Shown: positions 25,245 to 33,536 of the stretch, in pieces | Numbering within the stretch: the first letter of the stretch is position 1 | How the letters are laid out: each line of letters starts with the position of its first letter | Assembly: GCA_964458415.1 (NCBI GenBank) | Contig: CAYWIT010000004.1 | Span: 62,001 to 126,000 of the forward strand | Source of the DNA: CAYWIT01 sp964458415 | GTDB taxonomy: Bacteria; Pseudomonadota; Alphaproteobacteria; Micavibrionales; UBA2020 | Length of the DNA: 64,000 nucleotides | Direction of reading: 5' to 3' | The notes under the pieces: generated by a model | What the model saw: the letters and a program-made list of their open reading frames with translations, nothing else | What the model was told of the DNA's origin: nothing | The model's database searches: none | Position numbers and translations under genes: made by a program

Positions 25245-25315
25245 GCGATCAAATCATCGATTTTTTATTTGGCGATCAGATCATCGCTTTTTTATTTGGC
25301 GATCAGATCATTGCC
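25245..25315. repeat. 27-bp tandem repeat, two and a half copies, derived from the 3' end of fabG
   Basis: Units 25245-25271 and 25272-25298 differ at only two positions, and a third partial unit (25299-25315) runs into the last codons of fabG. Each unit has a GCGAT/ATCG(C/A) hairpin followed by six T on the plus strand, so the duplication doubled a terminator. Confidence 0.85.
25272..25293 (+). terminator. Rho-independent terminator of the thioredoxin operon (second of two tandem hairpins)
   Basis: GCGAT (25272-25276) pairs with ATCGC (25283-25287) around a 6-base loop, followed by six T. The upstream copy (25245-25266) has the same T run but a 4-bp stem. A 5-bp stem is short, so termination may rely on the two copies together. 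Confidence 0.55.
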
Positions 25316-26040
25316 ATACCGCCATTAACGTGCAGCGTCTGGCCGGTCATGTATTTTGCTTCATCGGAGGCAAGGTAGACGACGGCGGCGGCGATGTCTT
25401 CGGGGGTGCCCATGGCTCCCGCCGGAATGGTGGCGTTGATTTTGTCCTTTTGCTCGTCATTCAGCGCTTCGGTCATGGCCGTGGCGATAAAGCCGGGGGC
25501 CACGCAATTGAGAGTGATGCCGCGGGCGGCGACCTCGGCGGCCATGGATTTCGTCATGCCGATCATCCCCGCCTTGGAAGCGCAGTAATTGGCCTGTCCT
25601 GGGTTGCCGGTGACGCCGACAACGGAGGTGATATTGATCACGCGGCCCCATCTTTTTTTCATCATGCCGCGGATGGCGGAACGGATCAGGCGGAACGGCG
25701 CCGTCAGGTTCACGTCCTGCACCACCTGCCAGTCCTCGTCCTTCATGCGCATGAACAGACCGTCTTTGGTCAGGCCGGCATTGTTGACAAGGATATCGAT
25801 GCCGTTCATTTTTTCTTCGGCTTCCTTGATCACGGCATCTGCCGCAGCGGCTGTATCCAGCGCGCCTGCGATGACATGACAGCGCTCTCCCAGCTCCGTT
25901 GCCAGTTTCTGCAGCGATTCCGCGTTGCGTCCGTTGAGCGCGACGGTGGCGCCCTGCGCATGCAGCGCCCTGGCGATGGCACCGCCGATGCCGCCAGAAG
26001 CGCCGGTGATCAGGGCTGTTTTTCCTGCGAGATTGAACAT
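25303..26040 (-). CDS. fabG: 3-oxoacyl-[acyl-carrier-protein] reductase
   Basis: FabG reduces 3-oxoacyl-ACP with NADPH in each cycle of fatty-acid elongation. The 245-residue short-chain dehydrogenase has the cofactor loop ALITGASGGIGGAIA, LVNNAGLTKDG, the catalytic Ser in INITSVVG and the YxxxK pair in ANYCASKAG, and ends HVNGGMAMI, all typical of FabG. It lies 2 bases downstream of fabD and is co-transcribed with it. Confidence 0.96.
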   Translation of the reverse strand: MFNLAGKTALITGASGGIGGAIARALHAQGATVALNGRNAESLQKLATELGERCHVIAGALDTAAAADAVIKEAEEKMNGIDILVNNAGLTKDGLFMRMKDEDWQVVQDVNLTAPFRLIRSAIRGMMKKRWGRVINITSVVGVTGNPGQANYCASKAGMIGMTKSMAAEVAARGITLNCVAPGFIATAMTEALNDEQKDKINATIPAGAMGTPEDIAAAVVYLASDEAKYMTGQTLHVNGGMAMI

Positions 26041-26042
26041 GG

Positions 26043-26969
26043 TTATGCTCCCTTCATAAAGTCTTCGATGTCCTGTGGCGTGCCGATGCTGCGGCCCGCA
26101 AGATCCTTGTCGATGCGCTTTGTCAATCCGGACAGGACCTTTCCCGCGCCAAGTTCGACGAGTTCCGTCACGCCCTGCGTCTTCATATAGAGGACGGATT
26201 CACGCCACCGGACCATGCCGGTAACCTGATCGACCAGCAGCTGGCGGATCCGTGCCGGATCGGCGACCTGATCGGCGATGACGTTGGCGACCAGCGGAAT
26301 AACCGGCGGCGCAATTTCGACACGGGACAAGGCGTCGCGCATAACCTCGGCGGCGGGCTGCATCAGGGCGCAATGAAAGGGGGCGGAAACCGGCAGGAGA
26401 ATTGCGCGCTTGGCGCCTTTTACCGTGGCAAGGGCAATGGCTTTTTCCACGGCGGCCTTGTGACCGGAAATGACGATCTGGCCGAAGGAGTTGTCATTGG
26501 CGGCGGCGACGACTTCAGCCGTAGCAGCTTCTTTGACAATTGCGGCGATATCCGGCAGTTCCAGACCGAGAATGGCGGCCATGGCGCCAACCCCGACCGG
26601 CACGGCCTTCTGCATGGCCTGTCCCCGTATTTTTAGCAGACGGGCGGCATCGCCCAGCGTGAACGATCCGGCGGCTGTCAGCGCGGAATATTCTCCAAGA
26701 GAATGTCCGGCCACAAACTGTGCCTGCGGAATTTGTTCCTTCAACAGGCGGGCCACGGCGACGGAAACGGCCATCAGGGCGGGCTGGGTATTTTCCGTCA
26801 GGTTCAGATCGGTCTCCGGTCCCTCGAACATGATTTTGGTCAGGTTCTGCGAAAGGGCGTCATCCACTTCCTGAAAGGTTTCCTTGACCAGCGGGAAGGC
26901 ATGGGCAAGATCCCTGCCCATGCCGACAAACTGGCTACCCTGACCGGGAAATACGAAAGCTCTGCTCAT
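26043..26969 (-). CDS. fabD: Malonyl-CoA-ACP transacylase
   Basis: FabD loads malonyl groups onto acyl carrier protein. The 308-residue product starts RAFVFPGQGSQFVGMGRDL and has the nucleophile elbow AGHSLGEYSAL, the arginine segment IRGQAMQKAV and the histidine region SAPFHCALM. It is the first gene of the fabD-fabG unit. acpP and fabF, which often follow, are not here because fabG is followed by the convergent thioredoxin genes. Confidence 0.96.
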   Translation of the reverse strand: MSRAFVFPGQGSQFVGMGRDLAHAFPLVKETFQEVDDALSQNLTKIMFEGPETDLNLTENTQPALMAVSVAVARLLKEQIPQAQFVAGHSLGEYSALTAAGSFTLGDAARLLKIRGQAMQKAVPVGVGAMAAILGLELPDIAAIVKEAATAEVVAAANDNSFGQIVISGHKAAVEKAIALATVKGAKRAILLPVSAPFHCALMQPAAEVMRDALSRVEIAPPVIPLVANVIADQVADPARIRQLLVDQVTGMVRWRESVLYMKTQGVTELVELGAGKVLSGLTKRIDKDLAGRSIGTPQDIEDFMKGA

Positions 26970-27012
26970 TTACATCATCCTATAAAGAGTTAACAATTTC
27001 AGGGGTGGAACC

Positions 27013-27699
27013 CTAATTTTTCCGCCACTGATTATCCTTGATCCTGTCAAGAAAAGCCTCGTGTTCCGCAATTTCTGCCGTTGTCGGCGGAAAACTGCGG
27101 TGCGGACGGTTCTGGCGCGGAATGCGGGCGTGCAGCTGTACTGCGGCCATCCGCGCTTCTTCGGACGCGAGGCCCAGGCCGTGCTGTCGCCCCCCCATCA
27201 GTTCCAGATAAACCTCGGCGAGAAGTTCGGAGTCGAGCAGGGCGCCGTGGAATTTGCGGTTGGAGTTATCGATTTTGAAGCGCCGGCACAAAGCGTCAAG
27301 ATTGGCAGGCTGACCCGGGAATTTCTGCCGCGCCATCGGCAGGGTATCCACCACGCGGGTCATCGTGATCGCCTTGAATCCGGCAGACTTCAGTTCGGCA
27401 TTGATGAACTTCATGTCGAATTCGGCATTATGGATGATCAGCGTATCCGTGCCGATAAAGTCGAGGAAGTCGCCGACCTTTTCGGTGAAGAAGGGATGTT
27501 CCTTCAAAAATTCTGTTGTCAGGCCGTGGACGCGGGTGGCTTCGGCGGGAACATCGCGGGCCGGATTCAGATAGGTGTGAAAAACGTTTCCGGTCGGCAG
27601 ATGGTTTTCAAGCTCGACACAGCCGATTTCCACCAGCTTGTGACCTTCATCGGGTTCCAGCCCCGTTGTTTCTGTATCAAGGACGATTTCGCGCGACAT
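27013..27699 (-). CDS. dnaQ: DNA polymerase III epsilon subunit (3'-5' proofreading exonuclease)
   Basis: The 228-residue product has the exonuclease motifs of the DEDD superfamily: IVLDTETTGLEP (Exo I, Asp and Glu), IIHNAEFDMKFIN (Exo II) and the C-terminal HGALLDSELLAEVYLEL (Exo III). It proofreads for the replicative polymerase. It sits downstream of coaE and aroE on the same strand, a standard alphaproteobacterial order. The ATG at 27699 opens with MSREIVLDTETTGL, as in relatives. Confidence 0.95.
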   Translation of the reverse strand: MSREIVLDTETTGLEPDEGHKLVEIGCVELENHLPTGNVFHTYLNPARDVPAEATRVHGLTTEFLKEHPFFTEKVGDFLDFIGTDTLIIHNAEFDMKFINAELKSAGFKAITMTRVVDTLPMARQKFPGQPANLDALCRRFKIDNSNRKFHGALLDSELLAEVYLELMGGRQHGLGLASEEARMAAVQLHARIPRQNRPHRSFPPTTAEIAEHEAFLDRIKDNQWRKN

Positions 27700-27748
27700 A
27701 GGGCGAAACTAGCAAAGGCCGCGCCTTTATTCAATCTTTCATGCGGAC

Positions 27749-28369
27749 CTATTTTCCGAAACGTCTGGAGGCCAGAATTTTATCAACAATCTTTTGCAAT
27801 TGCCGCCGCATTTCCTCCAGTCCGTGAGAGCTTTCAAGGACGTAATCGGCGCGGCGGCATTTTTCACTGTCCGGCAGCTGTCCGGCGACGATCCGGTCGA
27901 ATTTTTCCGAGGTCATGCCGGGACGGGAAAGCACGCGCGCGCGTTGCGTTTCCGGCGGCGCGGTCACGCAAAGAGTGACGTTGACGCGCTTTTCCGCGCC
28001 CGTCTCGAAGAGCAGCGGAATGTCCAGCGCGATCAGGCGGTGCGCTTTTTTGCGCATTTCTTCTTTAAAGCGGTCGCTTTCCTCCCGGACCAGCGGGTGA
28101 AGAATATCTTCCAATTGGCGTTTCTTGGCGCGGTCGCCAAAGACGATCCGACCCAGAATCTGGCGGTCGATGCAGGCGCGTCCGGCGGCATCGGTTTTCA
28201 GCGCCGCGGGAAACAGCTGTGCCACGGCGGCCACGGCTTTTCCTTCCGGCCCCAGCAGGCCATGGACGGCGGCATCGGAATCGTGCACGGGAATGCCCAT
28301 GTCGCGCAGCATGGAAGCGGCCGTGCTTTTGCCCATCCCGATGGAACCTGTGATCCCGAGAACTATCAT
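27749..28369 (-). CDS. coaE: Dephospho-CoA kinase
   Basis: CoaE makes coenzyme A from dephospho-CoA and ATP, the last step of CoA synthesis. The 206-residue product has the P-loop GITGSIGMGKST, the DADxxVHGL-like segment DSDAAVHGLLGP, and LDIPLLFETG. Its start overlaps the aroE stop by 4 bases. Confidence 0.95.
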   Translation of the reverse strand: MIVLGITGSIGMGKSTAASMLRDMGIPVHDSDAAVHGLLGPEGKAVAAVAQLFPAALKTDAAGRACIDRQILGRIVFGDRAKKRQLEDILHPLVREESDRFKEEMRKKAHRLIALDIPLLFETGAEKRVNVTLCVTAPPETQRARVLSRPGMTSEKFDRIVAGQLPDSEKCRRADYVLESSHGLEEMRRQLQKIVDKILASRRFGK

Positions 28370-29211
28370 GCCGCCAGTCCCGCCATATATTGATAGAGTT
28401 CCGGCGTGACTTCCGGATCGCGTCCGAACCAGAAATCAAACCCGAGCCGTCCTTGGTGCAGCAGCATGCCAAGACCCGGCAGCACGGGGTTTCCGCGCGC
28501 ACGCGCGGCGCGGAGCAGGTCTGTTTCCAGCGGGCGGTAAACGATATCCGCCACAATGGCGGTTTCGGGCAGGGCGGCGAGGTCGATTTCCAGCGGGGGC
28601 TGTTCGATCATGCCGAGGGAGGTGCAATTGACGACCAGTGTGGCATGGCGGAGCGCTGTTGCACGGTGCTCCCAGTCCGCAATTTCGGCGCAATCCTCGA
28701 GATGGAAGGCCTTGACGACTTTTTCGGCTTTCTCCCGCGTGCGGTTGACCAGCGTGAAACGGGCGGCGCCCGCCCCTTTCAGCGAGGCGATAATGCCGCG
28801 GGCCGCGCCGCCGGTGCCCAGGATCGTGACTTGTTCCCCGCTCCAATGCGGGTGAGCGGCCTTCAGGCTTTCCACGAAGCCGAAGCCGTCGCTGTTATAT
28901 CCGGTCAGTTTACCGTCCTGAATAACGACGGTATTGACCGCTCCCGACATCAGGCAGCTTTCGTCGTGGGCGTCCATCATCGGCAGGGCGTCGACTTTGA
29001 GCGGTACGGTCAGGTTGCATCCGGCAAAACCGCGCGCGACGAGAAGATCAAAGGCGGCGCGCAGATTGGCGGGGGTGACGGCCATGGCTGTATAACTGCC
29101 GTTGATGACGTATTTTTCCAGCCAATAGCCGTGCAGTTTCGGTGATAGCGTGTGCGAGACGGGCCAGCCCAGAACGCAGGCCTTGATCAAACCGGATTTT
29201 TCTTCGTTCAC
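28366..29211 (-). CDS. aroE: Shikimate dehydrogenase
   Basis: AroE reduces 3-dehydroshikimate with NADPH in the route to aromatic amino acids. The 281-residue product has GWPVSHTLSPKLHGYWL (substrate site), GCNLTVPLK with the catalytic Lys, the NADP loop ILGTGGAARGIIASL and LGMLLHQGRLGFDFWFG. It is coupled by 4-base overlaps to ppsR upstream and coaE downstream. Confidence 0.95.
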   Translation of the reverse strand: MNEEKSGLIKACVLGWPVSHTLSPKLHGYWLEKYVINGSYTAMAVTPANLRAAFDLLVARGFAGCNLTVPLKVDALPMMDAHDESCLMSGAVNTVVIQDGKLTGYNSDGFGFVESLKAAHPHWSGEQVTILGTGGAARGIIASLKGAGAARFTLVNRTREKAEKVVKAFHLEDCAEIADWEHRATALRHATLVVNCTSLGMIEQPPLEIDLAALPETAIVADIVYRPLETDLLRAARARGNPVLPGLGMLLHQGRLGFDFWFGRDPEVTPELYQYMAGLAA

Positions 29212-30044
29212 GGATGTGTTCCTTCATTTTTTTGTGCGTGATGCAGTTCGAGCAGACCCAGGATTTCTGCCGCCGTTTCCTCGATCGAGCGCCGCGTCAC
29301 GTCAATGACGGGCCAGCCGTGGGCGCTGAAGAAGCGCCGGGCTTCGCGGACTTCCTCCTGAACGTGGTGCGTATCGAGATAAGCGGTTTCCCGGACTTCC
29401 CCCAATTGCGCCAGACGGTTGCGGCGGATGTCTACCAGCCGTTCCGGAGCGGCGGTCAGGCCGATGAACATCGGCTTTTTCAGTTTCAGCACCTGTGCGG
29501 GAAACGGGATTCCCGGCACATAGGGGACATTGGCCGCCTTGATCCCGCGGTTGGCAAGATAGATGCAGGTAGGGGTTTTGGAGGTGCGCGACACGCCGAC
29601 CAGAATGACGTCGGCCTTGGCAAGGTCGCTGTCGCTTTTCTGTCCGTCATCGTGGTGCAGGGCATAGTCCACCGCGTCCATGCGGGCGAAATATTCCTCG
29701 TTCAGTTTATGCTGCAGGCCGGGCTCGGCCAGACTGGACTTGCCAAAGTAAGCGCTCATTTTTTGCAGGACCGGATGCAGGATGGAGAGTGTCGGCACCC
29801 CCAGCGCCTGACAATGCTTCTCGATCCCCTTGGCCAGCGCCTCGTCCACCAGCGTATACAGCACGAGCCCCGGCTGGTGCCGGATGGCCTCTACAACCAT
29901 CATGATCTGTTTTTGCGTGCGGATCAGCGGCCAGAAATGCTGTTCCACCTCCACGGCTTCAAACTGGGCCAAGCAGGCCTTGGCCACGCTGTTGAGCGTG
30001 CCGCCTGTTGAGTCGGAAATCAGGTGAAGGTGGAGTTTTTTCAT
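29208..30044 (-). CDS. ppsR: Pyruvate,water/phosphate dikinase regulatory protein (kinase-phosphorylase, DUF299)
   Basis: Proteins of this family switch PEP synthase or pyruvate phosphate dikinase off and on through ADP-dependent threonine phosphorylation and Pi-dependent dephosphorylation. The 278-residue product has the N-terminal ISDSTGGTLNSVAKACLAQF, the P-loop VILVGVSRTSKTPTCIYLA, and YVPGIPFP. The target enzyme is not in this window. It heads the ppsR-aroE-coaE-dnaQ run and is divergent from the reductase gene at 30220. Confidence 0.92.
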   Translation of the reverse strand: MKKLHLHLISDSTGGTLNSVAKACLAQFEAVEVEQHFWPLIRTQKQIMMVVEAIRHQPGLVLYTLVDEALAKGIEKHCQALGVPTLSILHPVLQKMSAYFGKSSLAEPGLQHKLNEEYFARMDAVDYALHHDDGQKSDSDLAKADVILVGVSRTSKTPTCIYLANRGIKAANVPYVPGIPFPAQVLKLKKPMFIGLTAAPERLVDIRRNRLAQLGEVRETAYLDTHHVQEEVREARRFFSAHGWPVIDVTRRSIEETAAEILGLLELHHAQKNEGTHP

Positions 30045-30219
30045 CGGAAATAAATCTACAGGATTTTGGCGTTTTCTTCACGCGCCGATTAAAGTTTTTG
30101 AGAAAGCGCGGCGCGGTGACAGCCGGATCGCCGTATTCTGTAATATAGCAATAACGTCGTCTTCAATTATCATTCTGATTTTGATTGATTTTTTCGCCTT
30201 CCTGCCCTAAACCCTTTTC

Positions 30220-31263
30220 ATGATCACGCAACAAGAAACAGATGTGACGATTATCGGCGCGGGGCCTGTGGGCCTGTTCGCGGTGTTTGAGCTGGGCCTG
30301 CTCGATATGAAAGCGCAGCTGATCGATATTCTTGACCGTCCGGGCGGGCAATGCGCCGAGCTTTATCCGGAAAAGCCGATTTATGATATTCCGGGCTTGC
30401 CCGTGGTGACGGGGCAGCAGCTGACCGACAACCTGATGGCGCAGATTAGGCCGTTCAATCCGGTCTTTCATTTCAGCCAGATGGCGACGAAAATCGAAAA
30501 AACGCCTGCTGGCAAATGGCGCGTGACGACCGATGCTGGAACGGTGATCGAATCCTCTGTCGTGGTGATTGCGGCGGGTGGCGGCAGCTTTACTCCGAAA
30601 AAACCGCCGGTCAAGGACATCGAATTATACGAGGGAAAATCGGTTTTCTATGCCGTGCGCCAGCGGGATATTTTTGCCGGAAAAGACCTAGTGATTGCGG
30701 GCGGCGGCGATTCTGCGCTCGACTGGACGCTGAATTTGCTGCCGATCGTCAAATCCCTGACGCTGCTGCACCGCCGGGATGATTTCCGCGCGGCGCCACA
30801 TAGCGTGGAACAAATGCGCGCGCAGGTGGCGGCGGGAAAAATGAAACTGGCGATCGGCAATCTGACGGCGCTGAAAGGGACGGAGGGCCAGTTGGAGTCG
30901 CTGGTTCTGACCCATGCCGACAAGACCACCACCGATCTTGCTTGCGATACGCTTCTGGCTTTTTACGGGCTGACGATGAAACTGGGCCCTGTAGCGGAAT
31001 TGATGGCCAGCTATGGCGTGGCGATGAAGGACCAGGCGTTGATACCCGTAGATACGGAAAAGTTCGAAACGGCGCAGGAGGGCATTTTCGCGATTGGCGA
31101 TATCAATTGGTATCCGGGCAAGCTCAAGCTGATTCTTTCCGGATTCCACGAATCTGCCCTGATGGCGCAAAAAGCCTTTCGTTATGTCCATCCCGATCGC
31201 AAGCAACGGTTCGAATACACTACCTCCAGCTCCAATTTGCAGGAAAAACTTGGCGTAAAGTGA
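30220..31263 (+). CDS. Ferredoxin/flavodoxin-NADP reductase of the thioredoxin-reductase-like type
   Basis: The 347-residue FAD protein has DVTIIGAGPVGLFAVFEL, PGGQCAELYPEKPIYDIPG and the NAD(P) loop LVIAGGGDSALDWTLNL, followed by EGIFAIGDINWYPGKLKLI. It lacks the CxxC redox pair of thioredoxin reductase, which is characteristic of the YumC/CT1512-type ferredoxin-NADP reductases. It probably exchanges electrons between NADPH and ferredoxin. The 2Fe-2S ferredoxin gene two genes downstream is a natural partner. The start codon has no good Shine-Dalgarno sequence. Confidence 0.9.
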   Translation: MITQQETDVTIIGAGPVGLFAVFELGLLDMKAQLIDILDRPGGQCAELYPEKPIYDIPGLPVVTGQQLTDNLMAQIRPFNPVFHFSQMATKIEKTPAGKWRVTTDAGTVIESSVVVIAAGGGSFTPKKPPVKDIELYEGKSVFYAVRQRDIFAGKDLVIAGGGDSALDWTLNLLPIVKSLTLLHRRDDFRAAPHSVEQMRAQVAAGKMKLAIGNLTALKGTEGQLESLVLTHADKTTTDLACDTLLAFYGLTMKLGPVAELMASYGVAMKDQALIPVDTEKFETAQEGIFAIGDINWYPGKLKLILSGFHESALMAQKAFRYVHPDRKQRFEYTTSSSNLQEKLGVK

Positions 31264-31300
31264 TATCTTTGCTGTAATATCCGCGTTTTAGGGATGAGCT

Positions 31301-32080
31301 ATGGACGCAAGCAGTTTTAGCATAGTGGAAGCCGTCAGGAACGGTTACAGGTTCACTTTTCGGGAGAGTGGTTATCTCCTGAAAATCGTGACGTTGCCGT
31401 TTTTGGTCCACATGATCACTTCTTTTGTGTTGCAGGCCAAATTTCCCGAGGCTTCCACGCTCTGGCTGTTCATCATCAATCTTCCGGCCAATATTCTTTT
31501 TGCCTGGTTCCTTTTTCTTGAGGCCCGCCTGCTGTTGCTGGGGGAGAGGATCGACCGTCTGCCGCAGGACCCGCGCTATCTGGGTCTGCGCCGGCAGGCA
31601 ATGCAGGCCAGTATCATCGTCCTGTTGCTTTTTAACATGGCTTTCACCACGATTGCGGCGACGATGGAATGGCTGTCCAAACAGGATCTGCTGGGCAAGA
31701 ACAGCCTCGTCACGCTGCTGGTTCTTTTCGTTGTTGGCGGAATGATCTGGGGGCTGCGTCTGGGTCTTGCGCATATTCTGGTGGCGGTGGGATATTCCAT
31801 CCGGCGCTATATTTACCGTGTGGATGGCGTGTTGTTTTCTTTCCGGCTGATCGGGATGGGTCTGCTCTCGGCTTTGCCGGTTTTTGTTGTCTTTCAGGTT
31901 TTGCTGGCGCTGGTCGTTCCGGACCCGGAAAATATTACCGATCCGCAAGTGTACCTGCTGATTGCGCTGGGGACGCCGCTCTCGTTCTTGATGGCCGTGG
32001 TACTGAATGCGGCGGGGGCCTATGCTCTGAAAGATATGCTGAGTCGTCCTGATCCGCGGGAAGGAAAGCGCAGGAAATGA
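31301..32080 (+). CDS. Integral membrane protein of unknown function
   Basis: I do not recognise this 259-residue protein. About five or six hydrophobic segments are visible: LLKIVTLPFLVHMITSFVL, LWLFIINLPANILFAWFLFL, ASIIVLLLFNMAFTTIAATM, LVTLLVLFVVGGMIWGLRLG, LLSALPVFVVFQVLLALVV and IALGTPLSFLMAVVLNAAG. The C-terminus is short and basic (EGKRRK). It lies 37 bases after the reductase gene and its stop overlaps the ferredoxin start by 4 bases, so all three are probably one operon. Confidence 0.75.
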   Translation: MDASSFSIVEAVRNGYRFTFRESGYLLKIVTLPFLVHMITSFVLQAKFPEASTLWLFIINLPANILFAWFLFLEARLLLLGERIDRLPQDPRYLGLRRQAMQASIIVLLLFNMAFTTIAATMEWLSKQDLLGKNSLVTLLVLFVVGGMIWGLRLGLAHILVAVGYSIRRYIYRVDGVLFSFRLIGMGLLSALPVFVVFQVLLALVVPDPENITDPQVYLLIALGTPLSFLMAVVLNAAGAYALKDMLSRPDPREGKRRK

Positions 32081-32412
32081 TGCTTTATGTCACCGATCAT
32101 GCGGGAAAGGAACATGCGCTGGAAGCGATTGCCGGCTGGCGCGTCATGGAAATCATTCGCGATTATGCGATGAATGAACCGGCGCTGGGGATCAAGGCGG
32201 AATGCGGCGGGGCCATGGCTTGCGGTACCTGTCATGTCTATGTCGCGCCGGAATGGCAAGACCGCCTGACCCCGCCTGTGGCGGAGGAAATCGAACGGCT
32301 GGAAGAGGACGCTTTTCATGTGGAGGATAACTCCCGTTTGTCGTGCCAGCTGATCATGCGGGAAGAATTCGACGGCCTCCGCGTCACGCTGGCCCCCGGA
32401 ACGGAGCCCTGA
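32077..32412 (+). CDS. 2Fe-2S ferredoxin (adrenodoxin type)
   Basis: The 111-residue electron carrier has the four cluster cysteines in CGGAMACGTC and LSCQL, with the C-x5-C-x2-C...C spacing of vertebrate/ISC-type ferredoxins. It also has the acidic stretch EEIERLEEDAF often used for partner binding. It may serve iron-sulphur assembly or a monooxygenase; neighbours favour the NADPH reductase two genes upstream as donor. pheS follows 20 bases later. Confidence 0.9.
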   Translation: MMLYVTDHAGKEHALEAIAGWRVMEIIRDYAMNEPALGIKAECGGAMACGTCHVYVAPEWQDRLTPPVAEEIERLEEDAFHVEDNSRLSCQLIMREEFDGLRVTLAPGTEP

Positions 32413-32432
32413 AGGAAAACAAACGAAAGAAA

Positions 32433-33518
32433 ATGGATATGAGCAATCTTGATGTTTTGAAGCAGGAAATTATCGCCACGGTCAAAGCCGCCAATGATAT
32501 CGGGGCGCTGGAAGAGGTCCGTGTTTCCGCCCTTGGCAAAAAAGGCAAGGTGACCGGCTTGATGCAGACGCTGGGGACGCTCTCGCCTGAAGCGCGCAAG
32601 GAAATGGGGCAGGCGCTGAACCGGTTGAAGGATGAGGTGGCGGTGGAAATTGAATCCCGTGCCCGTATCCTTAAACAGGCGGAATTGAACGCGCGTCTTG
32701 GGAATGAAAAGGTGGACATCACGCTCGGAATCCGGCCGCAGGAAAAAGGCTCTATTCACCCGACCAGCCAGACGATTGAGGAAATGATCGCTATTTTTGC
32801 AGAGATGGGCTTTGCCGTGGCGGAAGGGCCGGAGATCGAGGACGACTTCCACAACTTCACTGCGCTCAATTTCCCGCCCGAGCATCCAGCGCGGCAGATG
32901 CACGACACGTTCTATCTGCCCGACGTTTCCGGCAAAACGGGCGATGAAGCCAAACGTCTGCTGCGCACGCATACCTCGACCGTGCAGGTCCATGTCATGC
33001 AATCGCAAAAACCGCCGCTGCGCGTGATCATTCCGGGGCGGACTTTCCGCTCGGATTACGACATGACGCATACGCCGATGTTTCACCAGGTCGAAGGCCT
33101 GCTGATCGACAAGGCAACGCATATGGGGCATCTGAAAGGCTGCCTGACCGAGTTTTGCGAACGCTTTTTCGAGGTGGAGAACCTGCCCGTGCGTTTCCGC
33201 CCCAGCTTCTTCCCCTTCACCGAGCCTTCCGCCGAAATGGATATCGGCTGCAGCCGGGCGGGGGGCGACCTGAAGATCGGCGCGGGCGAAGGCTGGCTCG
33301 AGGTGCTGGGCTGCGGCATGGTGCATCCGAACGTGCTGAAGAATTGTGGCATCGATCCGGACGAATATCAGGGCTTTGCCTTCGGCATGGGGGTCGAGCG
33401 CTTTGCCATGCTCAAATACGGCATTCCCGACCTGCGCACCTTTTTTGAAAGCGACCTGCGCTGGCTGAAACACTACGGCTTCGGCCCGATGGATCTGCCG
33501 AACCCCGCTTTCTCCTGA
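32433..33518 (+). CDS. pheS: Phenylalanine-tRNA ligase alpha subunit
   Basis: PheS is the catalytic subunit of the alpha2-beta2 enzyme that charges tRNA-Phe. The 361-residue product has an N-terminal coiled coil for tRNA binding, class II motif 2 (RTFRSDYDMTHTPMFHQVEG) and motif 3 (FGMGVERFAMLKYGIPDLR). The ATG at 32433 is chosen; an ATG two codons on (32439) is also possible. Upstream in-frame codons lie within the ferredoxin gene. pheT follows after 18 bases. Confidence 0.96.
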   Translation: MDMSNLDVLKQEIIATVKAANDIGALEEVRVSALGKKGKVTGLMQTLGTLSPEARKEMGQALNRLKDEVAVEIESRARILKQAELNARLGNEKVDITLGIRPQEKGSIHPTSQTIEEMIAIFAEMGFAVAEGPEIEDDFHNFTALNFPPEHPARQMHDTFYLPDVSGKTGDEAKRLLRTHTSTVQVHVMQSQKPPLRVIIPGRTFRSDYDMTHTPMFHQVEGLLIDKATHMGHLKGCLTEFCERFFEVENLPVRFRPSFFPFTEPSAEMDIGCSRAGGDLKIGAGEGWLEVLGCGMVHPNVLKNCGIDPDEYQGFAFGMGVERFAMLKYGIPDLRTFFESDLRWLKHYGFGPMDLPNPAFS

Positions 33519-33536
33519 TGCAAGAGGATTGATAAA

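Noticed and set aside
25245..25315. Possible CRISPR-like repeat array
   Set aside because: The units are directly adjacent with no spacers and end in a gene terminus; they are duplicated terminators.
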